From NCBI GenBank assembly GCA_910579285.1, contig CAJTTT010000011.1:1-64000 (forward strand): a DNA stretch of 64,000 nucleotides, given 5' to 3'. Source of the stretch: an uncultured Lachnospiraceae bacterium. GTDB taxonomy: Bacteria; Bacillota; Clostridia; Lachnospirales; Lachnospiraceae. A program made the translations under genes and the position numbers. Below, piece after piece: positions 1-9,022 of the stretch. How positions within the stretch are numbered: position 1 is the stretch's first letter; each line of letters begins with the position of its first letter. Below the pieces are notes generated by a model. That model worked only from the letters and a program-made list of their open reading frames with translations, ran no database searches and was not told where the DNA came from.

Positions 1-783
1 CCCCTCCCGCCTGTCAGCGTTTTGCCCTAAGCCCGTCCCTGCCGCGCAGTTATGTACGACCCACACAAAAAGCAGAAACGCCGCCGTAAACCAGGCGTCC
101 TTCCCCATGCAGATGCTGAACATCCCGTTGACCGGGAGCAGGGCATAGAAAGAAAATGCGAGAACAAGCCAGAGAACCCTTGTACCCCGCCGATACAGAA
201 CATACAGATAAAAACCGAACACTGCCGCCGTAAGCGCCATCTGAAAAAAAGTATACAGCGCCACCGCCGCCGTATAACTGCCAAACAGGCCATACCCGGT
301 CAACAGAAAACATTTGATGATGAGCGTATGAAAATAGGGGTGGTGGTTGGATTTTGCCGCCATCCCGAGAGCCTGCTCCATCTGCCACACTGCATCGTTG
401 TTAAACCATGTCGGATAATACATAAGGTAGTAGGGAAGATAGCACAAAAGGCAGCCCAGAAAGAAGAGCAGCCATATCCACCAATGTCCCTTCCTCTGCT
501 CTCTTGACGGAAACAGCCTGCGGTAAACAGCCTGCATCCCCGCCGGAAGCCGGGTGAAAAGAGGCGCCGCATTTTCCAGCGTAAAACCTGCCGCCAGCAG
601 AACCGCGAAGCTTCCCGCCATCCACAAAACGATTCTGCCCAGATTCTGCACATTGCTGTAATCCACCGATCCCTGCCAGTCCCCCAGCACGACAAAACAG
701 GCGAAACAGAGTGCAAAGGGGAGCAGAAGCAGAAGCTTACGTCCCGTGGGGCGCTTTATTTTGATATCCTTATCTGATTCCAT
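1..783 (-). CDS. DUF6020-like polytopic membrane protein, 3' end beyond window
   Basis: The gene is open from an ATG at 783 through all 261 codons to the window edge, with no stop, so the C-terminus is missing. A GGAGGA ribosome binding site lies just upstream. Hydrophobic segments are visible near residues 17-34, 50-68 and 101-122, with more after 160. After the third comes YPTWFNND (123-130) and then NHHP (146-149). The same layout, with an acidic loop, an HHP motif and a later KDA(L/W)FT segment, occurs in the 18942-20618 protein, so the two are paralogues of the DUF6020 type. These proteins resemble GT-C glycosyltransferases, which use an acidic residue in the first outer loop and a polyprenyl-phosphate sugar donor; that function is inferred. 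It is the last gene visible in the GT4 cluster 814-4273. Confidence 0.75.
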   Translation of the reverse strand, partial: MESDKDIKIKRPTGRKLLLLLPFALCFACFVVLGDWQGSVDYSNVQNLGRIVLWMAGSFAVLLAAGFTLENAAPLFTRLPAGMQAVYRRLFPSREQRKGHWWIWLLFFLGCLLCYLPYYLMYYPTWFNNDAVWQMEQALGMAAKSNHHPYFHTLIIKCFLLTGYGLFGSYTAAVALYTFFQMALTAAVFGFYLYVLYRRGTRVLWLVLAFSFYALLPVNGMFSICMGKDAWFTAAFLLFVWVVHNCAAGTGLGQNADRREG

Positions 784-813
784 GCATGATCCTCCGTGTC
801 CTCTGACCGCTCC

Positions 814-1932
814 CTATTTTTTCCTGCGGTATTCCCCACACACTTCTTCAATATAATCCCGCCACTGTCCGTAGATCGCCTCGTCATTGGCTCTCTCTGC
901 AATCTTTCTGGCATTCCGGCCAAGCCGCTCAGCCAGAGCCGGATCTTCGATCAGCCGGTTGATGCCCTCCTCCATCGCTTTCTGGTTCTTGATGGGAATC
1001 AGCAGTCCATCCACTTCGTTTGTCATAATCGTCCGCGGGCCGCCGCAGGGGCAGTCCGTGGCCACAATGGGCAGTCCCAGCGCCATCGCCTCCATCAGCG
1101 CGTTCGGCAGCCCTTCCCAGTCAGAACTGAACGCAAACAGCGCCGCGTCCACAAGCTGCTTCTCCAGACTGTCGCTGGCGCCCATCAGGTGCACATAGTC
1201 CTGCGCCTGCAGTTCCTCAATGGTTTTCTCCAGAAGCTCCTTCGTGCCGTCCTGCGTGTCCCTGCCGTATATTTTCAAGTCATAATCGGGGTGTTTCCTG
1301 TGCACCTCGCTAAAAGCCCGGATCAGCATAACCTGGTTTTTGAAATCCACCAGCCGACCCGACTGCACCACCGTTTTCGTCCGCCGCTCCGGCTCCGGCA
1401 CCCCGATGTACTTGGGATTCAGCGGATTTAAGATAATGCGGGAGTTTTTCTGTAATCTTGGCGCAAAAAACTCCCTTGCCCCCTCTGTCTGGAACACACA
1501 GCCGTCCGCCCTCGGAAAAAGAAAAGGAATCTGCACCTTGTCAAAAGGCCTGTCGTAATGTCCCACCGGGTCTGTGCGTATGGAAATGAGCACAGGAATC
1601 TTAATGAAAAAAGCCGCTGTCAGTCCCCGATACAACGCCTTTCTTGCAAAGGGAATCAGAATATCCGGCTTTTCCTCCTTCAAAAACTGCTTCAGATAGC
1701 GGATTCGCAGAAAAAACTGGGTCAGGCGGTTCTTTTTCTCGTCTCCCGGCCGCAGTCCCACATGCACGCGGCGCACGCGCCCGTCTACCTGAAATTCGTC
1801 CTCGCCCTGCCACTCCGTGGCCACAAGCACCTCGTACCCGTTCTGCACAAAGCGGTTGGACAGGTTGGACACCACTCTCTCCGCCCCGCCCTGTTCCAGA
1901 CAATTTAAGTGAAACGCAATCTTTCGAACCAT
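814..1932 (-). CDS. GT4-family glycosyltransferase
   Basis: This is a 372-residue cytoplasmic retaining glycosyltransferase of the GT-B fold. The N-terminal Rossmann half carries the QGGAERV acceptor-side motif (14-20). The C-terminal half carries the nucleotide-sugar motif EGLPNALMEAM (from residue 273), with the two glutamates spaced E-x7-E as in GT4. The length is normal for the family. The ATG at 1932 has GGAGG in front of it. It is the third of three consecutive GT4 genes (4273 to 814) with gaps of about 20-30 bp, so it is probably cotranscribed. Donor and acceptor sugars cannot be told from sequence; the adjacent UDP-GalNAcA genes make a HexNAc-derived repeat unit plausible. Confidence 0.92.
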   Translation of the reverse strand: MVRKIAFHLNCLEQGGAERVVSNLSNRFVQNGYEVLVATEWQGEDEFQVDGRVRRVHVGLRPGDEKKNRLTQFFLRIRYLKQFLKEEKPDILIPFARKALYRGLTAAFFIKIPVLISIRTDPVGHYDRPFDKVQIPFLFPRADGCVFQTEGAREFFAPRLQKNSRIILNPLNPKYIGVPEPERRTKTVVQSGRLVDFKNQVMLIRAFSEVHRKHPDYDLKIYGRDTQDGTKELLEKTIEELQAQDYVHLMGASDSLEKQLVDAALFAFSSDWEGLPNALMEAMALGLPIVATDCPCGGPRTIMTNEVDGLLIPIKNQKAMEEGINRLIEDPALAERLGRNARKIAERANDEAIYGQWRDYIEEVCGEYRRKK

Positions 1933-1950
1933 ACTTTCCTCCGTGTCACA

Positions 1951-3069
1951 CTAGTCAACAGACCACTCCCTGATCTTATGAATATACGCCTCTTTGGAGT
2001 AAACGCCCGCACGCTCCACAGAAAGCCTGCTGTAACGCGCCATCTCCTCCTCATTCTCCAGAAGGGACACCACCCGTGACGCTGTGTTCCTCTCATCTTC
2101 CTCTATGTGTGCGGCATCCATATCCGGGTCTTTGCCCATGTTCGGCACGAGAACCCCATATTTCCCGTCAAAAATCTCCGCAGGCCCGGTCATGCAGTCC
2201 GTTGCCACCGCCGCGAGGCCCAGAGACATGGCTTCCACAAGTGCGTTGGGAAAGCCTTCCCAGTAGGACGTCAGAAGATAGAGAACCCCCTTTTTCAGAT
2301 AAGGATAGGGATTCCTCTGCAGTCCCGCAAAGTACACCGCGTCGGACACGCCAAGGTCCGCCGCCAGTTTCCGATAATCTGTAAACTCCCCATTGCCGAT
2401 GATGAGCAGCTTCGTGTCGGGCAGCTTATCGTGCACCAGGGAGAATATCTTCAAGAGATGCCAGAATCCCTTGACCACATCTTCCCGGCCCATAGAGACG
2501 AGAATCCGGCCGTCCTGCCAGGGCAGCTCCGCCTCCTCCTGCTCCGCCAGCGCCTGCATCTGGGGAATGTCAAAAAACCCGGTCAGCGTGTACGCACAGC
2601 CGCACGCATATTTTTTCTCGATCATGCCGCGGAGTGTCTCCGAACAGCACAGAAGCCTGTCCGCCTTCCTGCAAAAAACCCCGAGCCAGGAACTGTCCAT
2701 GTCCATATAGCTCATTATCCCAAGCCAGCACTTTGCACCCTTCCTCGAAAACAGCCGCCCCGCAAAAACGTTGGCCAGATTTGCCGTTGGGCCGAAACTG
2801 TAAGCTATGTCTATCTGTTCCTTCCTCTTCAGCCGTTTCAGCCGGTGCGCCCGTCTCAGGACGTTCAGAACCTTGGCCAGCTTTCCGGGTCTGCTCGGCA
2901 GTCCCAGATCCGTCACCGGGATATCCTCCACATCGAAATCTATGTTTTTGGAATCAAATATGGCAATATGCACATCGAAGTAAGGCTTCAGGGCAACGGC
3001 CGTTGCCGCACAGACTTTTTCCGCCCCGCCCTGGTGAAGGGAGGGCACGATCAGCAACAATTTTTTCAT
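1951..3069 (-). CDS. GT4-family glycosyltransferase
   Basis: A 372-residue GT-B protein. LHQGGAEKV (11-19) is the typical N-terminal glycine-rich loop of GT4 enzymes, and EGFPNALVEAM (from 271) is the E-x7-E donor-binding motif. VSMGRED near 191-197 marks the start of the second Rossmann domain. It has no signal peptide or membrane span and should act on a lipid-linked acceptor at the inner face of the membrane. It lies 18 bp upstream of the next GT4 gene and 31 bp downstream of the previous one, in a tight run. Donor specificity is unknown. Confidence 0.92.
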   Translation of the reverse strand: MKKLLLIVPSLHQGGAEKVCAATAVALKPYFDVHIAIFDSKNIDFDVEDIPVTDLGLPSRPGKLAKVLNVLRRAHRLKRLKRKEQIDIAYSFGPTANLANVFAGRLFSRKGAKCWLGIMSYMDMDSSWLGVFCRKADRLLCCSETLRGMIEKKYACGCAYTLTGFFDIPQMQALAEQEEAELPWQDGRILVSMGREDVVKGFWHLLKIFSLVHDKLPDTKLLIIGNGEFTDYRKLAADLGVSDAVYFAGLQRNPYPYLKKGVLYLLTSYWEGFPNALVEAMSLGLAAVATDCMTGPAEIFDGKYGVLVPNMGKDPDMDAAHIEEDERNTASRVVSLLENEEEMARYSRLSVERAGVYSKEAYIHKIREWSVD

Positions 3070-3100
3070 CTATTCATCCGCTCCATTTCAAGCATGCGCA

Positions 3101-4273
3101 TCACTGCGCTTTCCCTATGCGCTCCGCACTTTCGCCCAGATAAAACTGTTGATACCCCAGCGCCTGCGTACGCACGTCAAAACCCGCTTCCCGCAGCTCC
3201 TGCGCCGTATCCCGGCGGACATAATCCGCCTGCCGCAAAATTTCTTCCGCCCAGCGCGTGGTAGATTCGTCTATGCCGAGATACGTCACCAGATCCGTGG
3301 CTTTCGCCTCATCCGTGACGGTATCCGACACCAAACAGCGAAGGCCTGCAGCCTGCGCCTCCACCAGCACGCCCGGCAGCCCTTCAAAAAAGGAGGGCAG
3401 CAGAAAGAGATCCATCGCCTGGTAAAAACGTTCCGCATCTTTGCGGTTTCCCAAAAAGTGCACCCGGTCAGCGATGCCGAGCTGCCAGCACTTCTCCTCC
3501 GTAGACAGCCTGTCCTCTCCTTCCCCGAGAAGAAGCAGGCAGGCGTCCGGCCTTTTCCTGCAGACCGCCGCAAAAATCTCTATCAGATAAGGGTGGTTCT
3601 TCTGGTACTCAAACCGTCCCACATGGCCGAGCACAAGCGCTTCCGAAATCCCAAGATCCGCCCTCACCTGCTGCCGCACTTTTTCGTTGTAGGTGAATCT
3701 GCCCACGTCGATGGCATTGTAGATGACTTTGACCTTTCCCGCCTTAACAGCCTCCCCGCCGAACACATCCTGTCCCGCCAGCGCCGAGCAGGCAAAGCAG
3801 CAGTCCGCCTTTTTGGCAAGTCCTCTCCTGAAAAAACGGGTGGCAAGCCCTTTTGGCCCCTTCACCACACCGGCATTTCTGGCATGGGCTACCGTGACCG
3901 GCACGCCCGCCCGCTTCGCGATGGGCAGATAAATCCCGGCCGTACTGGTCATATGCCCCTGCACCACCCGAAATTCCCTGTGGGCCGCAAAGAATGCCTG
4001 AACCGCCCTTCTGTAGGAAACATAGTTATATACTTTAAATTTGGGGAGCACATAAATATGCCCTCCCAAAGACCTGATCTCCTCATCGTAAAACTGCGGT
4101 TTTCTGACATTTATGTCATTATTTGCAGATCGGCTTGCCGCCGTGCTGTGAACGAGAAAATCGAACTGAACCTTCTCCCTGTCCATCTGTCTGTAGAGAT
4201 CCATGATGCGGCTCTCCGCGCCGCCGAGTCCCACACCGCCAAGCACATGCAGAACATGTATCGGTTTCGACAT
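3101..4273 (-). CDS. GT4-family glycosyltransferase, CapM-like
   Basis: A 390-residue retaining glycosyltransferase. I chose the ATG at 4273 because it has a GGAAGGAAGG site in front and leaves a 22-bp gap after the previous gene; a longer reading to 4321 would overlap that gene and add residues unlike the family. Motifs are GLGGAESRI (15-23), VIYNAIDV (about 183-190, typical of the CapM/EpsF-like GT4 subgroup) and EGLPGVLVE (from 297). It is the first of the three GT4 genes in this part of the locus. The sugar transferred is unknown. Confidence 0.9.
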   Translation of the reverse strand: MSKPIHVLHVLGGVGLGGAESRIMDLYRQMDREKVQFDFLVHSTAASRSANNDINVRKPQFYDEEIRSLGGHIYVLPKFKVYNYVSYRRAVQAFFAAHREFRVVQGHMTSTAGIYLPIAKRAGVPVTVAHARNAGVVKGPKGLATRFFRRGLAKKADCCFACSALAGQDVFGGEAVKAGKVKVIYNAIDVGRFTYNEKVRQQVRADLGISEALVLGHVGRFEYQKNHPYLIEIFAAVCRKRPDACLLLLGEGEDRLSTEEKCWQLGIADRVHFLGNRKDAERFYQAMDLFLLPSFFEGLPGVLVEAQAAGLRCLVSDTVTDEAKATDLVTYLGIDESTTRWAEEILRQADYVRRDTAQELREAGFDVRTQALGYQQFYLGESAERIGKAQ

Positions 4274-4295
4274 ATCCTTCCTTCCCTCCGCGTTC

Positions 4296-5216
4296 TCACT
4301 CCAGGATGTCCCCCGCCTCAAGCGTCAGTCCGCTCTCATAGCTGTCGATCAGCAGCGAACCGTCCACCGTGCGCACCACAGGTTTCCCGTCAAAGACATC
4401 GATCACTTCTCCCGGCGCGTAAGCCGAAAAATCAATCATCTCGTCAAAGGGATGGGCCTCCCAGATCCGTACTTCCTGCCCCCTGCAGGAAGCGGACGCA
4501 CCGGGGAAAGGCGCCGCCACGCCGCGGATCAGATTATAAATGTCACGCGTTCTTTTATGAAAATCTACTTTCCCGTCCGCCGCCGTGCGCTTCTCATACC
4601 AGGAATCAAAGTCCTTGGAATCCGTGCGGATCTCAATATGACCGCTCTCATAGGCAGCGAGCAGTCTGCGGATCAGACGTTTGGAACAGATCATGTTCTT
4701 ATACTGCGCCGTGCGGATATCGTCATGGGGCGTAATGGAAAACATCTCCGTGGCAAACACATTGGGGCTGTCCGCCTTCTCATCATAGCGGAACAGATTC
4801 AGGTTAAAGCGGGTATCCCCCAGAATCACGGACCAGTTCAAAGGAGAGCGGCCCCTGCCAAAGGGCAGATAACCGCTGTTGCCGTGAAACCCATAAATGC
4901 CGTGTTTAAAACAGTCCAGCACGGACTGCGGAATCAGCCGCTGCCAGCCCATAGAAATGCCAATGTCAAACTCGTTCTCCCGCATCAGCTTCTGTGTCTT
5001 TTCATCCGTCAGAAAATAGCTGTCCGCCTCGTGCACAGGAATCCCATACTTCTCCGTGAGAACCGAAAGCCCCTTATACCCCGCGACCTGGTTCTTCTTC
5101 GTCACCTCCGGGCTGATCGTAATCACCAGATCCACGGGACAGATCTCCTTCTGTATGAAACGGACGATATTTTCGGACGTATCTTTCACTCCAAATACAA
5201 CTACCTTGTACTTCAT
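4296..5216 (-). CDS. Sugar N-formyltransferase (Fmt/ArnA-N family)
   Basis: This 306-residue protein resembles 10-formyltetrahydrofolate-dependent formyltransferases. The core HGNSGYLPFGRGRSPLNW (111-128) is close to the ArnA/Fmt HxSLLPxxRGxxPxxW signature, and a C-terminal Fmt_C-like region follows (about 205-300). In this setting the substrate is more likely a nucleotide-linked 4-amino sugar than Met-tRNA. Of the usual Asn-His-Asp catalytic set, His (111) and Asp (149) are present, but the position of the Asn, two before the His, is Gly (109). It may be a divergent active enzyme or an impaired one. It sits between the 4-epimerase and the GT4 genes. N-formyl amino sugars are known in bacterial O-chains and capsules. 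Confidence 0.8.
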   Translation of the reverse strand: MKYKVVVFGVKDTSENIVRFIQKEICPVDLVITISPEVTKKNQVAGYKGLSVLTEKYGIPVHEADSYFLTDEKTQKLMRENEFDIGISMGWQRLIPQSVLDCFKHGIYGFHGNSGYLPFGRGRSPLNWSVILGDTRFNLNLFRYDEKADSPNVFATEMFSITPHDDIRTAQYKNMICSKRLIRRLLAAYESGHIEIRTDSKDFDSWYEKRTAADGKVDFHKRTRDIYNLIRGVAAPFPGASASCRGQEVRIWEAHPFDEMIDFSAYAPGEVIDVFDGKPVVRTVDGSLLIDSYESGLTLEAGDILE

Positions 5217-5260
5217 GCCTTTTTCCCTTCGTAATCGGATCCTTCTCCGTCTTCTCTCCT

Positions 5261-6238
5261 CTATTTCAAATACTCCTTATACCAGTCAATGGCGAGCATA
5301 ATCCCCTGCTCAAAATCAATGTCGGGATCATATCCAAGAAGCTTCCTCGCTTTGCTGATATCCGCATTCGAATCCCGCACATCCCCAGCCCTGGGCGGGC
5401 CAAAATTCGGAGCCACGTCCACGCCGAGCGCCTTGCAGAGCTGCCCGTACATATCAATCAGGTAGAGCCTTCCGCCCGCGCCAATGTTAAACGCTTCCCC
5501 CGCCGCGCTGCTATTGGCCTTACAGGCGCGCAGGTTCGCCTCGATCACGTTGTCAATATAGGTAAAGTCACGCGACTGTCTGCCGTCACCGTTGATGGTA
5601 GGCGTCTCCCCGTGGAGAAGCTGTTTGATGAATTTCGGAATCACCGCCGCGTACATGCCGTCAGGATCCTGTCTGCGGCCAAACACATTGAAATAGCGCA
5701 GGCCGTAGGTGTCAAGCCCATACAGTTTCTTGTAGAGACGCCCATACTCCTCGTCCGTCTTCTTGGTCAGAGCGTAGGGGGAGAGCACATTTCCCTCCTG
5801 TCCCTCTCTCTTCGGAAGCTCCGTGGAATCACCGTATACGGAGGAACTTGAGGCATAGACAAACTTTTTCACCCCGCACTGCACTGCCGCCTCCATCATA
5901 TGCAGGGTACCCTGGATATTGATCTGCTCATAAACAATGGGCATTTCCATACTTCTCGGCACGCTCCCCCAGGCCGCCTGGTGAAGCACATATTCCACCC
6001 CCTCACAGGCTGACTCGCACGTCTCAAAATCCCGGATGTCTCCCTCTATGAACGAAAAGCCGCTTTTTCCCATAAAATGCTCGATATTTTCATACTTTCC
6101 CGTGGACAGATCGTCCAGACAGCGCACGGTACAACCCATGTCAAGCAGCGCCTCACAGAGATTTGATCCGATAAACCCTGCCCCTCCTGTCACCAAAAAC
6201 ACAGTGCCTTCCTCAAATTTGATGTCCTGATAGCTCAT
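5261..6238 (-). CDS. wbpP: UDP-N-acetylhexosamine 4-epimerase, WbpP/TviC-like
   Basis: A 325-residue extended short-chain dehydrogenase. It has the NAD motif TGGAGFIGS (17-25), the catalytic pair Y155-K159 in SPYALTKK, and GSVPRS (91-96), which is typical of the WbpP/TviC/Gne branch acting on N-acetylated UDP-hexosamines or their uronates. The reaction interconverts the gluco and galacto forms. With the 6-dehydrogenase two genes upstream (7645-8961) it would give UDP-GalNAcA, as in the Vi-antigen and P. aeruginosa O6 pathways. A GGGAGG site precedes the ATG. UDP-Glc or UDP-GlcA epimerase activity cannot be excluded from sequence alone. Confidence 0.88.
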   Translation of the reverse strand: MSYQDIKFEEGTVFLVTGGAGFIGSNLCEALLDMGCTVRCLDDLSTGKYENIEHFMGKSGFSFIEGDIRDFETCESACEGVEYVLHQAAWGSVPRSMEMPIVYEQINIQGTLHMMEAAVQCGVKKFVYASSSSVYGDSTELPKREGQEGNVLSPYALTKKTDEEYGRLYKKLYGLDTYGLRYFNVFGRRQDPDGMYAAVIPKFIKQLLHGETPTINGDGRQSRDFTYIDNVIEANLRACKANSSAAGEAFNIGAGGRLYLIDMYGQLCKALGVDVAPNFGPPRAGDVRDSNADISKARKLLGYDPDIDFEQGIMLAIDWYKEYLK

Positions 6239-6262
6239 TTTTTACCTCCCTGTCAAAGTCAC

Positions 6263-7642
6263 TCATGGTCTTACAACATCGGCTGCTTCTTCAGCCTCTT
6301 TTCTTCCATACAGTATATTCCCGGCCTCTTCCCGGATTAACAGAAAAAGCGCGGTATAAAACAGCGAAAATCCATAAATCATGTACCGCGACAGGCACAT
6401 GATTGTGAGCGAGGTCGCGCACACGTTCGCCGCGATAAACAGTAACGCCGTCCCCATGACTGCCGCCGCCTGAAAACGCCGCCTGAAAAGAACCTGCCAA
6501 AGCGACATCCCCGCCGCCAGCACATAGAGAAAAAGCGCCGCATAATTGATCAGCGGATGCACCACCGCAATGCTTCTGACAAAGCCGTTACGGCATAACA
6601 GAATATAATCGTAGAGCCACTGTCCAAAACAGGCCGGCAGAAGCTTCTTTATCATCTTCCCCGCCATCTCGTCTGACATGCTGCTCTGCTCGTAATAATC
6701 CACCTCTCCCAGGCCAAAATAGTAGGCCGAAAGCTCCGCTTCCAGAATCTGGAATTTCAGCACATCATGGTTTTCCTCCAGATAGGCCGCCCGCTCGTCA
6801 AAGCTGTCCCCGGCATACACATGATTCAACCGCTGTTCCATCGACTTTCTGTAAAAGCAGTCGAAAAAGGCCTGCTCCAGATCTCCTTCCTCAAAGACCT
6901 CCCTGTGCTCCTCGTCGCAGGCATATATCACATTGGTCAGCGTGTTCACCTTGCCGTAGGTATTGCCCATAAAATAGCCGGTAACGCCGTAATTATACAT
7001 ATGCACTGTCAGATCACGCAGAAGGAACACAAGGATCACGGCCGATACGGCGGCTAACAGCACCCGGTATTTTTTCCGCACCAGCGCCTGTATGCCAAGA
7101 AGGAGCGCCCACAGAAGAATGGTCGTCATCATCTGCCCCCTGGTCATGGAGAGCAGATAGGCAAAGAACAGCGCAGACACCGCGTCACGCACCTTCCCCT
7201 CAAAGAGCATGCGGAGAAGAAAGTATACGAACATCGTAAACAGCGGGATGCAAAGTCCCTCGCTCATCACTGAATTTTCCAAAAAAATGTGCAGCGCAGA
7301 CACATACCTCGTAATCAGATGGGGCGCCAGCTGCAGCGCCACAATCAGCAGTTCCTCCCAGAGCCGCAGCTCAAACCGCCGCGCCGCATACTCCGCGAGC
7401 AGCGTGATCCCCAAAGCGGTGAGAATGCCCTGCCCTGCCATCGCCCAGATGAGATATCCCTCACCGAAAACCGTCCGAAAGGCCGCCAGATAGAGGGGGT
7501 AAAGCGGTTCTCTGTGCACATGCATCGTAATATATTGTTCGGAATCATTATAGACGCCGACCCCGCCGACTGCAAGCAGTCCCAGAAAAAAGGCAAGAAG
7601 CCCTGCGAAAAGACACAGAGCCCTCTTTTTGTCTCTATTCAA
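6263..7642 (-). CDS. Polytopic membrane protein, GT-C-like
   Basis: About 460 residues with roughly ten hydrophobic segments and no recognised family name. After the first span comes a loop with YNDSEQYITMHVHREPLYP. An acidic residue in the first outer loop followed by a P-L-Y-P segment is the layout of GT-C glycosyltransferases that use polyprenyl-phosphate sugars; this function is inferred. No ATG lies near the expected N-terminus. I set the start at a TTG at 7642 preceded by GGAG; a TTG at 7657, which would overlap the upstream stop, is the alternative. It sits between the UDP-HexNAc dehydrogenase and the 4-epimerase in a tight operon. A long hydrophilic stretch near residues 235-310 is probably extracytoplasmic. 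Confidence 0.7.
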   Translation of the reverse strand: MNRDKKRALCLFAGLLAFFLGLLAVGGVGVYNDSEQYITMHVHREPLYPLYLAAFRTVFGEGYLIWAMAGQGILTALGITLLAEYAARRFELRLWEELLIVALQLAPHLITRYVSALHIFLENSVMSEGLCIPLFTMFVYFLLRMLFEGKVRDAVSALFFAYLLSMTRGQMMTTILLWALLLGIQALVRKKYRVLLAAVSAVILVFLLRDLTVHMYNYGVTGYFMGNTYGKVNTLTNVIYACDEEHREVFEEGDLEQAFFDCFYRKSMEQRLNHVYAGDSFDERAAYLEENHDVLKFQILEAELSAYYFGLGEVDYYEQSSMSDEMAGKMIKKLLPACFGQWLYDYILLCRNGFVRSIAVVHPLINYAALFLYVLAAGMSLWQVLFRRRFQAAAVMGTALLFIAANVCATSLTIMCLSRYMIYGFSLFYTALFLLIREEAGNILYGRKEAEEAADVVRP

Positions 7643-7644
7643 TC

Positions 7645-8961
7645 CTACAATCTCCAATACAGGTAATCTTCTGTCAAAAACTCTTTGCGGTTCAGAATCC
7701 CCTTCAGATCCATCAACACCTTCCTCTTATGTGACGGGTTATAGAAGGAAGACACGGTATCTCTGTCGAGACTCAGGAACTGCTCGTGGGCCACAGCCAC
7801 AATCACCGCGTCCACATCCCGGATATCGTCCATCGTCTGGAAGGTAATCCCATAGAGCCGCTGCGCCTCAGCCGCATCCGCCGCGGGGTCAACCACGATA
7901 GGCACAATTCCGTACTCACCCAGCTCCCTGTAAATATCAATCACCTTTGTATTTCTGGTGTCCGGGCAGTTCTCCTTGAAGGTAAAGCCCAGAATCGCCA
8001 CCTTCGCGTGCTTCACGGGAATGTTTGCCCTGATCAGATCCTTAACCAGACTCTCCGCCACATATTTTCCCATGTCATCGTTGATCCGTCTGCCGGAGAG
8101 GATGATCTGGGAGTGATATCCGAGCTGTTCCGCCTTGTACGTCAGATAGTAGGGATCCACGCCAATGCAGTGGCCGCCTACCAGTCCAGGCATGAAAGGC
8201 AGGAAATTCCACTTGGTTCCCGCCGCTTCCAGCACAGACTTGGTGTCAATTCCCATCTTGTGGAAGATGATAGAAAGTTCATTCATAAACGCAATATTGA
8301 TATCTCTCTGGCTGTTTTCAATAACCTTGGCCGCCTCCGCCACCTTGATAGACTCGGCGCGGTAAACGCCCACTTCCACCACCAGCTCATAGACCTTCGC
8401 AACCGTTTCGAGCGTCTCTTCGTCCATACCTGACACGATTTTCGTGATCGTCTCCAGCCTATGTACCTTGTCGCCGGGGTTGATCCGCTCGGGAGAATAC
8501 CCGATCTTAAAATCTACACCGCATGTTAAGCCGGACTCTTTCTCCAGGATCGGCACACAGATATCTTCCGTCACGCCGGGATAAACTGTAGACTCAAACA
8601 CAACCACAGAGCCTTTGGTCAGATTCTGTCCCAGAATACGGCTCGCTCCTTCCACAGGGGAAAGATCCGGCGTATGATCGTCATTGACAGGCGTCGGCAC
8701 CGCTACAATATGGAACTTTGCCTCCTTAAGCCTTGCGGGATCAGCCGTGAAGTCCACCTTTGTGTTTTGGATCACCTCATCCCCCACCTCATTTGTGGGA
8801 TCAATGCCGCTCTGATAAAGCGCAATCTTCTCCGCGTTCAGATCAAAACCAACCACCTTGATTTTTCTCGCGAATGCCACCGCAATCGGCATACCTACAT
8901 AACCGAGTCCTACCAGAGAAAGTTTTTCCTCCCCGCTCAATAGCTTTTCATATAAGTCCAT
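7645..8961 (-). CDS. wbpO: UDP-N-acetyl-hexosamine 6-dehydrogenase (WbpO/TviB/WbpA-like)
   Basis: A 438-residue UDP-sugar dehydrogenase that oxidises C6 of a UDP-HexNAc to the uronic acid with two NAD+. The N-terminal NAD domain has SLVGLGYVGMP (15-25). The catalytic cysteine lies in GGHCIGVDPYYL (C265), followed by a C-terminal UDP-binding domain with FTFKENCPDTRNTK. The HCIGVDPYYL form, not the GxCxPKD form of UDP-Glc dehydrogenases, places it in the UDP-GlcNAc/GalNAc group. The ATG at 8961 was chosen for its GGAGGAG site. It is paired with the 4-epimerase at 5261-6238, so UDP-GalNAcA is the likely product. Confidence 0.9.
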   Translation of the reverse strand: MDLYEKLLSGEEKLSLVGLGYVGMPIAVAFARKIKVVGFDLNAEKIALYQSGIDPTNEVGDEVIQNTKVDFTADPARLKEAKFHIVAVPTPVNDDHTPDLSPVEGASRILGQNLTKGSVVVFESTVYPGVTEDICVPILEKESGLTCGVDFKIGYSPERINPGDKVHRLETITKIVSGMDEETLETVAKVYELVVEVGVYRAESIKVAEAAKVIENSQRDINIAFMNELSIIFHKMGIDTKSVLEAAGTKWNFLPFMPGLVGGHCIGVDPYYLTYKAEQLGYHSQIILSGRRINDDMGKYVAESLVKDLIRANIPVKHAKVAILGFTFKENCPDTRNTKVIDIYRELGEYGIVPIVVDPAADAAEAQRLYGITFQTMDDIRDVDAVIVAVAHEQFLSLDRDTVSSFYNPSHKRKVLMDLKGILNRKEFLTEDYLYWRL

Positions 8962-9022
8962 CTGTCTCCTCCGTTTCCCGACACCGCGCATCGGCCTTCT
9001 TTCTATCCATACCTTTTCCCGT

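Noticed and set aside
814..1932. Assigning sugar specificity to individual GT4 and GT2 enzymes
   Set aside because: Motifs show the family only; donor and acceptor cannot be read from the sequence, so no specific gene symbols were given except where the context with PglC supports PglA.
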